The notes under the pieces were generated by a model that did not search any database, was not told the origin of the DNA, and saw only the letters and a program-made list of their open reading frames with translations. A stretch of 64,000 nucleotides of DNA, taken from assembly GCA_008015505.1 (NCBI GenBank), contig SSFR01000007.1, positions 62,001-126,000 of the forward strand. The letters run 5' to 3'. This document shows positions 53,529 to 62,785 of this stretch, in pieces (position 1 is the first letter of the stretch; each line of letters opens with the position of its first letter). This stretch comes from Pedobacter sp. Lineage in GTDB: Bacteria > Bacteroidota > Bacteroidia > Sphingobacteriales > Sphingobacteriaceae. A program made the translations under genes and the position numbers.

Positions 53529-54575
53529 TTATCTGCTAGGTCCAGCTGCTGCAGGAATACCCGGTACGCCAGCTGCTGGTGTTGCAGGTTTTAGGGCTGC
53601 TATACCACCGTCTGCATACATGTTGGCAAAGTTGTCCAGTTTGAAGTAGTCTGTTTTGAACTTGATATTAACATGTCCTTTTAAGGTGGCTGATAAATCG
53701 TCTGTTGCTTTTTTGTCTGATGTGTTTACTTGGATATTGGTATTAGTTATATCAATAGAACCACTTGGCCCTCCAAAGATGCTTCCCAATATGCCGCCGT
53801 CCATCTCCATATGCGAGGAAACCGTATTGATGTTTTGGTCATCATGGTGCGCTGTACTGGCACGTGTTGCTTTGATTGAAAACTCCACCGCAGCATCGAT
53901 CTCTCCTTTTTCAACGACTAATCGGGTAACACCCATTAGGAGTACTTCGCGTAGTGCTGCTCGATGTTCTTTGGCCATCATTAGCTTGGCTTCAAACAAG
54001 TCTTTCTTTACCTCGGCATCTTCCATGTCGTGCTTATCCCCATCTGGATTAGTGAGGACTAGTTTACTACTGCCGTCGGCATTTTTTTCGGTGCTGATAT
54101 TGTATTTATCTCCTTTTGACTCAGCCATATGACCAAAGGCATCTTCGTCTTTTACTTTTTTGATAAAATCGCCAGCATCTTTGGTCGCCTCTTTCATCAG
54201 CTTGATATAGCTATCGGTTTGGGTTTTCATCACCTTGAGGTTGGCATCAAAGACCGCTTTAAGTAGGTCGGCAACAAATTTGGGGAAGTCAACTGAGTCA
54301 ACTAATTCCTTAAAGGATTGTGTATCGCCTTTGAATGCAGGATCATAACCTTTGTAGCCCATATCCTTGCCACTGTCTGTGGCCATACTTTCGGCAATCC
54401 CATGATTACGCATTTCCTTTGAGGCATAATCATCAACTAGAGATTGATAAATACTTTTTTGTGAATCAAAGGGCATTTGTTTAAAAACATCACTCATGGC
54501 TAGCACTTCACGTGCTTTAGCCCGTGCATTATTTTTGATTTGCTCGACAGAAGGCAAGATGTTTATTTGATTCAT
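53529..54575 (-). CDS. Cryptic-operon protein, helical with Gly/Ala-rich tail
   Basis: A 348-residue protein of no recognised family. Mostly helical and charged for the first 220 residues (e.g. FDSQKSIYQSLVDDYASKEM), then a Gly/Ser patch (GILGSIFGGPSGSIDITNTN) and a C-terminal tail of Ala, Gly and Pro (GGIAALKPATPAAGVPGIPA). No signal peptide. Lies 11 bases before the 688-aa gene. Confidence 0.65.
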   Translation of the reverse strand: MNQINILPSVEQIKNNARAKAREVLAMSDVFKQMPFDSQKSIYQSLVDDYASKEMRNHGIAESMATDSGKDMGYKGYDPAFKGDTQSFKELVDSVDFPKFVADLLKAVFDANLKVMKTQTDSYIKLMKEATKDAGDFIKKVKDEDAFGHMAESKGDKYNISTEKNADGSSKLVLTNPDGDKHDMEDAEVKKDLFEAKLMMAKEHRAALREVLLMGVTRLVVEKGEIDAAVEFSIKATRASTAHHDDQNINTVSSHMEMDGGILGSIFGGPSGSIDITNTNIQVNTSDKKATDDLSATLKGHVNIKFKTDYFKLDNFANMYADGGIAALKPATPAAGVPGIPAAAGPSR

Positions 54576-54660
54576 ATTTATTCGTGTTAGTGGTAAATAC
54601 TTTTTACTGCTATAAGCCTTAAGACACTTATCGTAAATTAAGGACAGATTGAATTATATA

Positions 54661-54690
54661 CCGTTCCTCCCTTTAGAGGGGGGCGTGGGT
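54661..54690. repeat. REP-like palindrome, copy C
   Basis: CCTCCC-TTTAGA-GGGGGG followed by CGTGGGTTAGAC; on the minus strand CTAACC...CTCTAAAGGGAGG, close to copy B in layout. It lies in the 121-base gap within the cryptic operon, between the 648-aa and 348-aa genes, and may cause partial termination. Confidence 0.5.
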
Positions 54691-54696
54691 TAGACT

Positions 54697-56643
54697 TTAA
54701 AAAGCCCATTCATCTTTGCTACTGTTATCTGTTCTGGCATCGGTTTTATTATTGGAATCCGTATCGCTGTCTTTATCTCGATCTCTGGTCTTGTCTTTAT
54801 TTTCGGGTTGTTTATCATCATTGTCATCATCAAATGATTGCAGTTGTGCCTGAGTGATAATATAGGCATCCACATTGCTAATAAAGTCTGAGAAATTTTT
54901 ATCGTCTTCAAACGAAGCTGGATTATATTTGGCTATCGAGTCGAATATTTCAAATCCTAGTTTAGCTTTATTATAAAGGATGGTTGTTTTGGGTCTCTGT
55001 TGTTTCATGCCTTCATAGAGCAGCTCTACTACCTTCCACCAGGTGCCTCCAGCGGGGACTAATTGTTGCACGATTTCTGGGTGGTTTAATACCCTTTTGA
55101 TAATAAAATTCAATTCTTCGTAAATAATGGGGGTAATCACATTAGCCATTCCTGAGCAATGGGTAGAAAGATTGTATTGCAAGTCTTCTACCGCTTGCAT
55201 GATGGGTTGTCTAGACACATAGCTTTCAGGATTTGGGCTTTCTTGGGCACGTTGAATGTATTTAGCTCCTTCCATGATGAGGATCTTGAAGAGTTTATTA
55301 AACTCTTTATTGACGATCACATCTTCGGTAATTTGGCCAGATCCATAATTAAATACCTGCTTATAAAACATGTATCGTTCTGTTGGTCGTGTACGATCAA
55401 CAATTTTTCCGTTGAGGATATTGGTGAACTTGTTCGAGAATACATATAACTGAAGGTCTTCGCGCAGCGTTTTGTCCGAAATTTGAATCGTTCCTCGGAT
55501 CATGAATTTATGCGTGAAGTAATTCATTACGTCAAAAATATTTAGCTCGTCGCCCAGTGTCATTGAATAAAACATTTGTGCAGCGCAACGGATATTATTA
55601 ATGGCAATGGTTACTGTTGAGGCTTGTTCATCTAAAAAGTCGACATCAAAATCAGAAGCAGGTTGGCTATCACTAGTGGACCCATTGCCATTACTCGACA
55701 CTTCCATCAGCGATGGATTGTTCTTAATGTCATTAAGAAAAATGGGTGCTAAACTGTCGTAGTTTGCTTTGGTTACTGGAATGATCGAGTGTTTGATTTC
55801 ATAAATCAGCGGCTGAATCAGTTCAGCAGGAATGGTGGTTCGATTATATAATGCCGAGCCATCTATTAAGGACAGCTCTTTGCTATTGGTAATATAGTCT
55901 TCGAGCTTGCTATGAACTAATGGGCCGAATGTAAGGGATGACAATGCAGGATTGGTATTTAAAATAGCCTTGATGATCAGGTCATCCGATGAGTTATAAT
56001 GAACATCTACTTTTTCGGCATTGATGTATTGGCGGGCTGCACTGATTTGTGTGTATTTGAGAATGTTTCGTAGCCCATTTGCATTCCCAAAAATAAAATT
56101 AATCAGTCCATTGATTTCTGTATTGCCTGCAATCACATAGCTGTAAGCCAATAGATAGTCAACAATGGCAGGATAGGTTAATAGGGTCTTGGTATTGTTA
56201 TCAAAGTTAGTCCATAGATTTTCATTGATCTGGGTATTAAAGCTGTATTTTAACAACGATAATGGAGCAGTGGCATCAATATATTCTTCGATGGTTTGTA
56301 GATTAGCGCTGTTGTTTGAGGAAGAAATATTGTAAATATTTTCCAATAAACTGTCTGATCCTTCCCATTGATTGCTGTCTTGATGCTTGGTTCCAAAGCA
56401 GCGGGGACTTAATTGTTTAATTAATAGGTCTGCTGGGAGCATGCCATCTATGCCGGTTTTTGTTTTGACATTGTCAGGGCTCTGTTGTTTGGCTAGAAAG
56501 ACGGGCTTTGCTAAGAGTGTGTTTAATGCGACAAGTTGACTTTTGACATTGGAATCTACTGCTGCATCGACACCATTGGTAGTTACGTTTGCCCTGCGAA
56601 TCTTAACTCCGCCTGTTGAAGGAAGAACAATGTTTGTTGCCAT
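54697..56643 (-). CDS. Large cryptic-operon protein, helical with acidic tail
   Basis: A 648-residue protein of no recognised family. It is soluble and largely helical, Asn/Leu/Ile-rich, with no repeats I could align. The C-terminal 50 residues are strongly charged and disordered-looking (DNDDKQPENKDKTRDRDKDS), ending in DEWAF. No signal peptide. Starts 13 bases after the subtilase gene and could be its partner or substrate; that is inference. Confidence 0.65.
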   Translation of the reverse strand: MATNIVLPSTGGVKIRRANVTTNGVDAAVDSNVKSQLVALNTLLAKPVFLAKQQSPDNVKTKTGIDGMLPADLLIKQLSPRCFGTKHQDSNQWEGSDSLLENIYNISSSNNSANLQTIEEYIDATAPLSLLKYSFNTQINENLWTNFDNNTKTLLTYPAIVDYLLAYSYVIAGNTEINGLINFIFGNANGLRNILKYTQISAARQYINAEKVDVHYNSSDDLIIKAILNTNPALSSLTFGPLVHSKLEDYITNSKELSLIDGSALYNRTTIPAELIQPLIYEIKHSIIPVTKANYDSLAPIFLNDIKNNPSLMEVSSNGNGSTSDSQPASDFDVDFLDEQASTVTIAINNIRCAAQMFYSMTLGDELNIFDVMNYFTHKFMIRGTIQISDKTLREDLQLYVFSNKFTNILNGKIVDRTRPTERYMFYKQVFNYGSGQITEDVIVNKEFNKLFKILIMEGAKYIQRAQESPNPESYVSRQPIMQAVEDLQYNLSTHCSGMANVITPIIYEELNFIIKRVLNHPEIVQQLVPAGGTWWKVVELLYEGMKQQRPKTTILYNKAKLGFEIFDSIAKYNPASFEDDKNFSDFISNVDAYIITQAQLQSFDDDNDDKQPENKDKTRDRDKDSDTDSNNKTDARTDNSSKDEWAF

Positions 56644-56656
56644 TGGATTTCGGTTT

Positions 56657-57961
56657 TTAAGATAACATGTTGTTTAATAATTTGAATGAATCAGCCAGAT
56701 TGAGTAAGCCAAAACCTGATCTGATATCCCGTACTTTATCGGTGAGTCGGTCGGATGTATTTCTCAGGATGTAATTGATTTGCCGATTTGATAGTTTGAT
56801 GCCTTTTTCGTTAGCTAATGATTTCATTAGTCCAATGGAGCCACTTACAAATGGCGAAGCCTGTGATGTCCCAGATAGATAAGCGTATTTGCTGTCTGGA
56901 AACGAGCTATAGATATGATAGCCAGGTGCAACTAGTGTAATGGGGGCCCCATAGGAAGTGAAACTAGTTACTTGTCCAGTTAAATCAACAGCGCCAACAG
57001 CAATGACTCCATTTAAAGCAGCTGGATAATACATTTCTTGGGTACCGTCATTTCCACTGGCAGCTACAATGGTCACATTTTTATTGATGGCATAGTTAAC
57101 GACATCTTCGTGTGGCAAACCGCCGCCAGTGTGTTTGATGCCTAGACTCATATTAATGACGTCGGCACCATGATCTACGGCCCATTTAATTCCGTTGTTG
57201 ATGTTATCCACGATGCCTGCCCCAACGATGTGATTGCCAGTTCTCATGGGTGCGAGTACTCTGCATGAGAGTATACTGCACCCTGGGGCAATGCCTTCGC
57301 TCATATTTAAGCCTTTTGCGGCAATAATACCTGTTACATGTGTACCATGTCCTACTTTATCTTCATCTGAATCATCGTGTAGGCCAGTTACTTCGCCTAT
57401 AAAGGAAGTGGTATCTAAACCTTGTAGGTTGACAAAATCTTTATGTTGGATGACCTGATCTTTAAATTCAGGGTGTTTGATATCAATGCCTGTGTCTAGT
57501 ACGGCTACCTTGATTTGCTTGGTGCCTTTGGTCCAAGCTTTGGCATAGGGCAGATAAATCATTTTAGCAACAGCGTCTTCATCTGCGTAAGTAAATGTAG
57601 TAGATGTACTGGGGATAGGAGTAGTTCCTATTGTGATTGGATGAACATAGGTTACAAAAGGTAACGTACGGATTTGGTGGATGAGTCTATCGGGCAGTGT
57701 TCCGTCTTCTTGTAAAATGATTCGGAATGTTAGGTGAAAGCCGGATAATATTTCTTCATAATTCCAGCCGTTGGCATGTGCTTTATATTGTCTAGTTACC
57801 CAAAATTTAAAACCGGATTGGATTAGTAATCTATCTAAAGTGGGTTCAAATTTTTCAATCACCACACTTTTGTCTGTAATAAAATTTTCCCAATAGGGAA
57901 TATTGGCTGGCAGCGTGGCCAGCGAGTTGGGCTTTATTTTAATAATAAAGTGTTCTTTCAC
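56657..57961 (-). CDS. Subtilisin-like serine protease (S8)
   Basis: A 434-residue protease with an intact triad: AVLDTGIDIKH (Asp156), GHGTHVTGI (His205), ASGNDG (oxyanion Asn304) and SGTSQASPFVSG (Ser366). The first 120 residues resemble an inhibitory propeptide. There is no signal peptide, unusual for an S8 protease and shared by the whole cluster. The start codon is GTG, since no in-frame ATG lies between it and the upstream stop. First gene of the leftward cryptic operon, divergent from nuo. Confidence 0.9.
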   Translation of the reverse strand: MKEHFIIKIKPNSLATLPANIPYWENFITDKSVVIEKFEPTLDRLLIQSGFKFWVTRQYKAHANGWNYEEILSGFHLTFRIILQEDGTLPDRLIHQIRTLPFVTYVHPITIGTTPIPSTSTTFTYADEDAVAKMIYLPYAKAWTKGTKQIKVAVLDTGIDIKHPEFKDQVIQHKDFVNLQGLDTTSFIGEVTGLHDDSDEDKVGHGTHVTGIIAAKGLNMSEGIAPGCSILSCRVLAPMRTGNHIVGAGIVDNINNGIKWAVDHGADVINMSLGIKHTGGGLPHEDVVNYAINKNVTIVAASGNDGTQEMYYPAALNGVIAVGAVDLTGQVTSFTSYGAPITLVAPGYHIYSSFPDSKYAYLSGTSQASPFVSGSIGLMKSLANEKGIKLSNRQINYILRNTSDRLTDKVRDIRSGFGLLNLADSFKLLNNMLS

Positions 57962-58172
57962 CCGATTTGAATTATGGTTTCAACATTCAGAATGATGCAG
58001 ATGACAGAAAGGTTATCAAATATAATAGTTGTTTTCATTGATTTATAAAAAATAAATTAAATTCTTAGTTAAAAAATATTTTAGTTATATATGCTGAGAA
58101 ATTACAATAGGGATGGGTTCATTATTCTCAATTTCTCCTCATTCTATTTTATCTTTGTTCCAGCTAAAAAAT

Positions 58173-58547
58173 ATGATGGAAGCACAAAGTACAGCAGTAA
58201 ATTATTTGCCGATTATTTTTCAGATGGTTGTGGCTATTGGGTTTGTGGTGGGCACGATGGCCGTTACGCACCTGATTGGTCCTAGACGAAATACTTCGGA
58301 TAAATTAATTCCCTTTGAGTCGGGAATAAAATCAATTGGGAATGCACGTCAACCATTTTCGATCAAATATTTTTTGGTGGCAATTTTGTTTGTGCTTTTC
58401 GATGTGGAGGTAATTTTTATGTATCCCTGGGCGGTTAATTTTAGAGATTTTGGTGTAAATGGACTGATTGAAATGTTCATTTTTATGGGTACGCTTCTTT
58501 TGGGCTTTATATATATTCTAAAAAAAGGGGCTCTAGATTGGGATTAA
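58173..58547 (+). CDS. nuoA: NADH-quinone oxidoreductase subunit A
   Basis: A 124-residue membrane subunit of complex I. The start at MMEAQSTAVNYLPIIFQMVV (58173) matches the family better than the ORF-track start at 58113. Three transmembrane helices, the loop with FESGIKSIGNARQPFSIKYF (with the Bacteroidota Gly/Ser variant of the conserved E-x-G motif) and LFDVEVIFMYPWA are diagnostic. First gene of the nuo operon. Confidence 0.93.
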   Translation: MMEAQSTAVNYLPIIFQMVVAIGFVVGTMAVTHLIGPRRNTSDKLIPFESGIKSIGNARQPFSIKYFLVAILFVLFDVEVIFMYPWAVNFRDFGVNGLIEMFIFMGTLLLGFIYILKKGALDWD

Positions 58548-58658
58548 TATTTAGAATATTTCTAAATAGTGCTTATTTATTAGGAAAACATTAACAATAT
58601 GTAATTTTGAGAGCTCATTCGAAACGTGTTTTGGAATGGGCTTTTTAGTTTGGAAACC

Positions 58659-59201
58659 ATGGGTGATGTAAAACTAGTAGATGCTCCCCCAGGCGTAGAA
58701 GGTGCTGGGTTTTTCGCCACTGCTTTGGATAAAGCGGTGGGTATGGCTCGTGCCAATTCATTGTGGCCACTTCCTTTTGCCACTTCTTGTTGTGGGATTG
58801 AGTTTATGGCTACGATGGGTGCGCATTATGATTTTGCTCGTTTTGGTTCGGAGCGGCCTAGTTTTTCGCCCCGTCAGGCAGATTTGTTGATGGTGATGGG
58901 AACGATCGCTAAAAAAATGGGCCCTGTACTTCGTCAGGTGTATATTCAAATGGCCGAACCGCGTTGGGTAATGGCGGTTGGCGCTTGTGCTTCGAGTGGG
59001 GGAATATTTGATTCTTATTCTGTTTTACAGGGAATTGATGAAATCATTCCTGTAGATGTGTACGTGCCTGGCTGTCCACCTAGACCAGAGGGCATGATTG
59101 ATGGGTTGATGAAAATACAGGACTTGGTTCGAAACGAGTCGCTTCGTCGTCGGAATTCACCAGAATACAAAGAGTTGCTGAGTAAATATGGAATACTATG
59201 A
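58659..59201 (+). CDS. nuoB: NADH-quinone oxidoreductase subunit B
   Basis: A 180-residue subunit carrying the N2 [4Fe-4S] cluster. The start at MGDVKLVDAPPGVEGAGFFA (58659) is preferred over the upstream GTG. ATSCCGIEFM supplies two adjacent ligands, and GACASSGG and VPGCPPRPE the others. Its stop overlaps the nuoC start (ATGA). Confidence 0.96.
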   Translation: MGDVKLVDAPPGVEGAGFFATALDKAVGMARANSLWPLPFATSCCGIEFMATMGAHYDFARFGSERPSFSPRQADLLMVMGTIAKKMGPVLRQVYIQMAEPRWVMAVGACASSGGIFDSYSVLQGIDEIIPVDVYVPGCPPRPEGMIDGLMKIQDLVRNESLRRRNSPEYKELLSKYGIL

Positions 59202-59701
59202 GTAAACTGAGCAATCAAGTTGTACTGCAAAAAATAACAGCTCGCTTTGGGGATCAAATTACGATTCCTACAGAGCCGCCTGGATTATTGAGCTTTGAAA
59301 CAAGTAAGGAAAATATTATCGACGTATTGACCTATCTCAAAGACGATAAAGAACTACAATTTAATTTTTTGACAGATCTAACAGGTATTCACTATCCAGA
59401 ACAAGCATTGCCTATTGGTGTAGTGTATCATATTCATAGTTTAACGAACAATGTGCGGGTTAGGGTAAAAGTATTTCTTAGCGATGACACCCCTACGATT
59501 CCTAGTGCAACTAAACTTTGGGAAGGTGCTAACTGGATGGAACGAGAAACCTATGATTTCTTTGGGATTAACTTTGAAGGGCACCCTAATTTAAAGCGAA
59601 TATTGAATGTGGACGAAATGACGGTTTTCCCTATGCGTAAGGAATACCCGTTAGAAGATCCTAATCGTGTTGATAAAAAAGATTATTTCTTCGGAAGATA
59701 A
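59198..59701 (+). CDS. nuoC: NADH-quinone oxidoreductase subunit C
   Basis: A 167-residue peripheral subunit. NFLTDLTGIHYPEQALPIGV, NWMERETYDFFGINFEGHPN and MRKEYPLEDPNR are the typical motifs. NuoC is separate from NuoD here, unlike the fused E. coli form. The nuoD ATG follows its stop directly. Confidence 0.95.
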   Translation: MSKLSNQVVLQKITARFGDQITIPTEPPGLLSFETSKENIIDVLTYLKDDKELQFNFLTDLTGIHYPEQALPIGVVYHIHSLTNNVRVRVKVFLSDDTPTIPSATKLWEGANWMERETYDFFGINFEGHPNLKRILNVDEMTVFPMRKEYPLEDPNRVDKKDYFFGR

Positions 59702-60916
59702 ATGAATCACAATCATCCTGTTTATACGGATAATGATCCTCAAAATGAGACGACCACGTTAAACCTGGGTCCTACGCATCCGGCCACGCATGGTGTATTC
59801 CAGAATGTGTTGGAAATGGATGGCGAGCGTATTGTCAGTGGTGTTTCAACGATTGGTTATATTCATCGTGCATTTGAAAAGATAGCGGAGCACCGCCCAT
59901 ATTATCAGATCACACCTTTAACAGATCGCTTGAACTATTGTTCCTCTCCGATTAATAATATGGGTTGGCATACCACGGTGGAGAAGTTACTCGATATCAA
60001 GATCCCCAAGCGTGTGGACTACATGCGTGTCATCATCATGGAGCTTGCTCGGATTTCTGATCATTTGATTTGCAATGGGATATTGGGTGTGGATACTGGG
60101 GCCTTTTCTGGCTTTTTGTATTTGATGGAAGAGCGAGAGCATATTTATGAGATTTATGAAGAAATATGTGGTGCTCGTTTGACAACTAATATTGGTCGAA
60201 TCGGTGGATTTGAGCGCGATTTTAATGACATCGCTTTTGCCAAGATTCGCAGGTTTTTGAAAAAATTTCCTCCCATCTTAAAAGAGTTCGAGGCGTTGTT
60301 CAATCGCAATCGCATATTTATTGATCGTACTTCGGGGGTAGCAGCCGTTGATCCTGAAACAGCGCTTAATTATAGTTGGTCAGGACCTATATTAAGGGCT
60401 ACAGGTGTGGATTACGATGTTCGTTTGAATGAGCCTTATTGCTCGTACGAAGACTTTGATTTCGATATTCCAGTAGGAACAACAGGCGATATATACGATC
60501 GTTTTATTGTTCGCAACGAGGAAATGTGGCAAAGTTTGCGCATTATCGAACAGGCTTTGAAAAAGATAGAGAAAGAGCCTAAAGGTATTTTTCATGCAGA
60601 TGTTCCTGAGTTTTATCTCCCACCGAAGGAAGAAGTTTATAACAATATGGAGGCTTTGATCTATCATTTTAAAATTGTGATGGGAGAGATTGATACGCCT
60701 AAAAAGGAAGTATATCATGCGGTTGAAGGGGGAAATGGTGAGCTCGGTTTTTACCTGGTGAGTGACGGTGGACGGTCGCCGTATCGTTTGCATTTCCGTA
60801 GACCGAGTTTTATCAATTATCAGATGTATGCGCCGATGAGCAAGGGAATGTTGCTTTCGGATGCTATTTTGAATATGAGTAGTTTAAATGTTATTGCAGG
60901 CGAATTAGATGCTTAA
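59702..60916 (+). CDS. nuoD: NADH-quinone oxidoreductase subunit D
   Basis: A 404-residue subunit near the quinone site, related to [NiFe]-hydrogenase large subunits. LNLGPTHPATHGVFQNVLEM, YIHRAFEKIAEHRPYYQITP, LARISDHLICNGILGVDTGA and the FINYQMYAPMSKG C-terminal region are all conserved. It ends with a short overlap with nuoE (8 bases). Confidence 0.97.
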   Translation: MNHNHPVYTDNDPQNETTTLNLGPTHPATHGVFQNVLEMDGERIVSGVSTIGYIHRAFEKIAEHRPYYQITPLTDRLNYCSSPINNMGWHTTVEKLLDIKIPKRVDYMRVIIMELARISDHLICNGILGVDTGAFSGFLYLMEEREHIYEIYEEICGARLTTNIGRIGGFERDFNDIAFAKIRRFLKKFPPILKEFEALFNRNRIFIDRTSGVAAVDPETALNYSWSGPILRATGVDYDVRLNEPYCSYEDFDFDIPVGTTGDIYDRFIVRNEEMWQSLRIIEQALKKIEKEPKGIFHADVPEFYLPPKEEVYNNMEALIYHFKIVMGEIDTPKKEVYHAVEGGNGELGFYLVSDGGRSPYRLHFRRPSFINYQMYAPMSKGMLLSDAILNMSSLNVIAGELDA

Positions 60917-61424
60917 GCTTACAGAAACCAAGGAGGCCAAATTTTCTTCGGAATTGATCGCTAAGTTCAATGCAGTTTTAAATGGCCGTTATCCCACAGG
61001 AAAACAAAAGGCGGGTTTATTACCTATTTTGCATTTGGTACAAGCGGAATATGGGTGGTTGAGTTCTGGGGTGATGGACCAAGTGGCTGAATATTTAGAT
61101 ATCAAGCCCATTGAGGTGTATGAGGTAGCCACATTTTATACCATGTTTTTTTTAGAGCCTCGGGGGAAATATGTGTTTGAGGTTTGTCGAACTGGGCCAT
61201 GTTGCTTGGTGGGTGCGGAAAAAATTATGGATCATTTAGAAAAATCGCTAGGTGTAAAGGAAGGAGAAGTGACTTCAGATGGTTTGTTTAGTTGGAGAGG
61301 AGTAGAGTGTTTGGCGGCTTGTGGGACGGCACCTGTTTTACAGATTGGTCCTGAGTATACCTATTACGAGCATTTGACCGAAGAAAAGGTTGATGAATTA
61401 ATTAAAGAATTAAAAAATAAATAA
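60909..61424 (+). CDS. nuoE: NADH-quinone oxidoreductase subunit E
   Basis: A 171-residue thioredoxin-like subunit with one [2Fe-2S] cluster (N1a). Cys ligands are in FEVCRTGPCCLVGAEKIMD and CLAACGTAPVLQ. KQKAGLLPILHLVQAEYGWL and EVYEVATFYTMFFLEPRGKY are typical. It overlaps nuoD by 8 bases. Confidence 0.95.
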   Translation: MLKLTETKEAKFSSELIAKFNAVLNGRYPTGKQKAGLLPILHLVQAEYGWLSSGVMDQVAEYLDIKPIEVYEVATFYTMFFLEPRGKYVFEVCRTGPCCLVGAEKIMDHLEKSLGVKEGEVTSDGLFSWRGVECLAACGTAPVLQIGPEYTYYEHLTEEKVDELIKELKNK

Positions 61425-61435
61425 TATAGCCTCTT

Positions 61436-62761
61436 ATGGCTCAAAAATTACTCTTAGAACATGATCATGTGCCCGATATTCACACGTTTGATGTTTATCG
61501 TGGAAAAGGAGGTTATCGTGCAGTTGAAAAAGCGTTCAAAGCTATGTCTCCGGATGAGGTGCTAGAAGAGGTGAAGAAATCAGGTTTGCGTGGTCGTGGT
61601 GGAGCAGGCTTCCCTACTGGGATGAAATGGAGCTTTTTAGCTAAGCCAGAAGGTAAACCAAGATATCTGGTCTGTAACGCTGATGAATCTGAGCCAGGTA
61701 CTTTTAAGGATCGTTATTTGATGACCCGTCTTCCTCATTTGTTGATTGAGGGAATGATTGTTTCGAGTTTTGCTTTGGGCGCTAATACCTCTTATATCTA
61801 TGTTCGAGGGGAGATGATGCCGCAGATTCGAATATTAGAGAAGGCAATCGCGGAAGCAAAAAGTGCCGGTTTTTTAGGAAAAAATATTTTAGGATCGGGT
61901 TATGATCTGGACCTTTTTGTGCAGCCGGGAGGTGGAGCCTATATCTGTGGTGAAGAAACGGCTTTATTGGAGTCTTTGGAGGGTAAAAGAGGTAATCCAC
62001 GTATTAAGCCCCCTTTCCCGGCGATTGCGGGTTTATGGGGATGCCCAACAGTAGTGAATAATGTGGAATCGATTGCTGCAGTGGTTCCTATTATCAACGA
62101 TGGTGGGGATGAGTATGCTAAACGAGGTAATGGGAAGAGTACAGGAACTAAACTAATTTCGGCTTCTGGAAACTTAGTTAAACCAGGTGTGTATGAAATT
62201 GAATTAGGTTTGCCCGTTGAAGAGTTTATTTATTCAGAGGAGTATTGTGGAGGGATAGCGAATGGAAAAAAGCTAAAAGCAGTGGTTGCTGGAGGTTCAT
62301 CTGTGCCTATTCTGCCTGCTAATTTGATTTTGAAAACAGCCACTGGCAATCCCCGCTTGATGAGCTATGAGTCGTTATCGGATGGTGGTTTTCAAACGGG
62401 GACGATGTTAGGTTCAGGTGGTTTTATTGCTTTTGATGAGGATGCTTGTATTGTTCGCAATACTTGGAATTATACGCGCTTCTATCATCATGAGAGTTGC
62501 GGACAATGTTCACCTTGTCGGGAAGGCACGGGTTGGATGGAAAAAGTACTCCATCGCTTGGAGCATGGACATGGTAAGATGAGTGATATTGATTTGCTAG
62601 TGGATGTGGCCAGAAAGATAGAAGGGAATACCATTTGTCCACTAGGTGATGCAGCAGCATGGCCTGTGGCGAGTGCTATTCGTCACTTCCGGGATGAATT
62701 TGAATGGCATGTGACGCATGCGAATGAGGCGATGGAGCGAAATTATGTAAACGGACAATGA
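61436..62761 (+). CDS. nuoF: NADH-quinone oxidoreductase subunit F
   Basis: A 441-residue subunit binding NADH, FMN and cluster N3. SGLRGRGGAGFPTGMKWSFL is the NADH/FMN loop; GGGAYICGEETALLESLEG the FMN site; SCGQCSPCREGT and a later Cys the [4Fe-4S] cluster. Full length. Followed by an unrelated 162-aa gene rather than directly by nuoG. Confidence 0.97.
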   Translation: MAQKLLLEHDHVPDIHTFDVYRGKGGYRAVEKAFKAMSPDEVLEEVKKSGLRGRGGAGFPTGMKWSFLAKPEGKPRYLVCNADESEPGTFKDRYLMTRLPHLLIEGMIVSSFALGANTSYIYVRGEMMPQIRILEKAIAEAKSAGFLGKNILGSGYDLDLFVQPGGGAYICGEETALLESLEGKRGNPRIKPPFPAIAGLWGCPTVVNNVESIAAVVPIINDGGDEYAKRGNGKSTGTKLISASGNLVKPGVYEIELGLPVEEFIYSEEYCGGIANGKKLKAVVAGGSSVPILPANLILKTATGNPRLMSYESLSDGGFQTGTMLGSGGFIAFDEDACIVRNTWNYTRFYHHESCGQCSPCREGTGWMEKVLHRLEHGHGKMSDIDLLVDVARKIEGNTICPLGDAAAWPVASAIRHFRDEFEWHVTHANEAMERNYVNGQ

Positions 62762-62785
62762 ATGGTTGTTTGGTATTAAGGTCAA

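Noticed and set aside
46566-57961. Contractile injection system or tailocin
   Set aside because: No sheath, tube, baseplate, spike or AAA+ ATPase gene is visible; only hydrolases, a protease and unknown proteins. Kept as an unnamed system instead.
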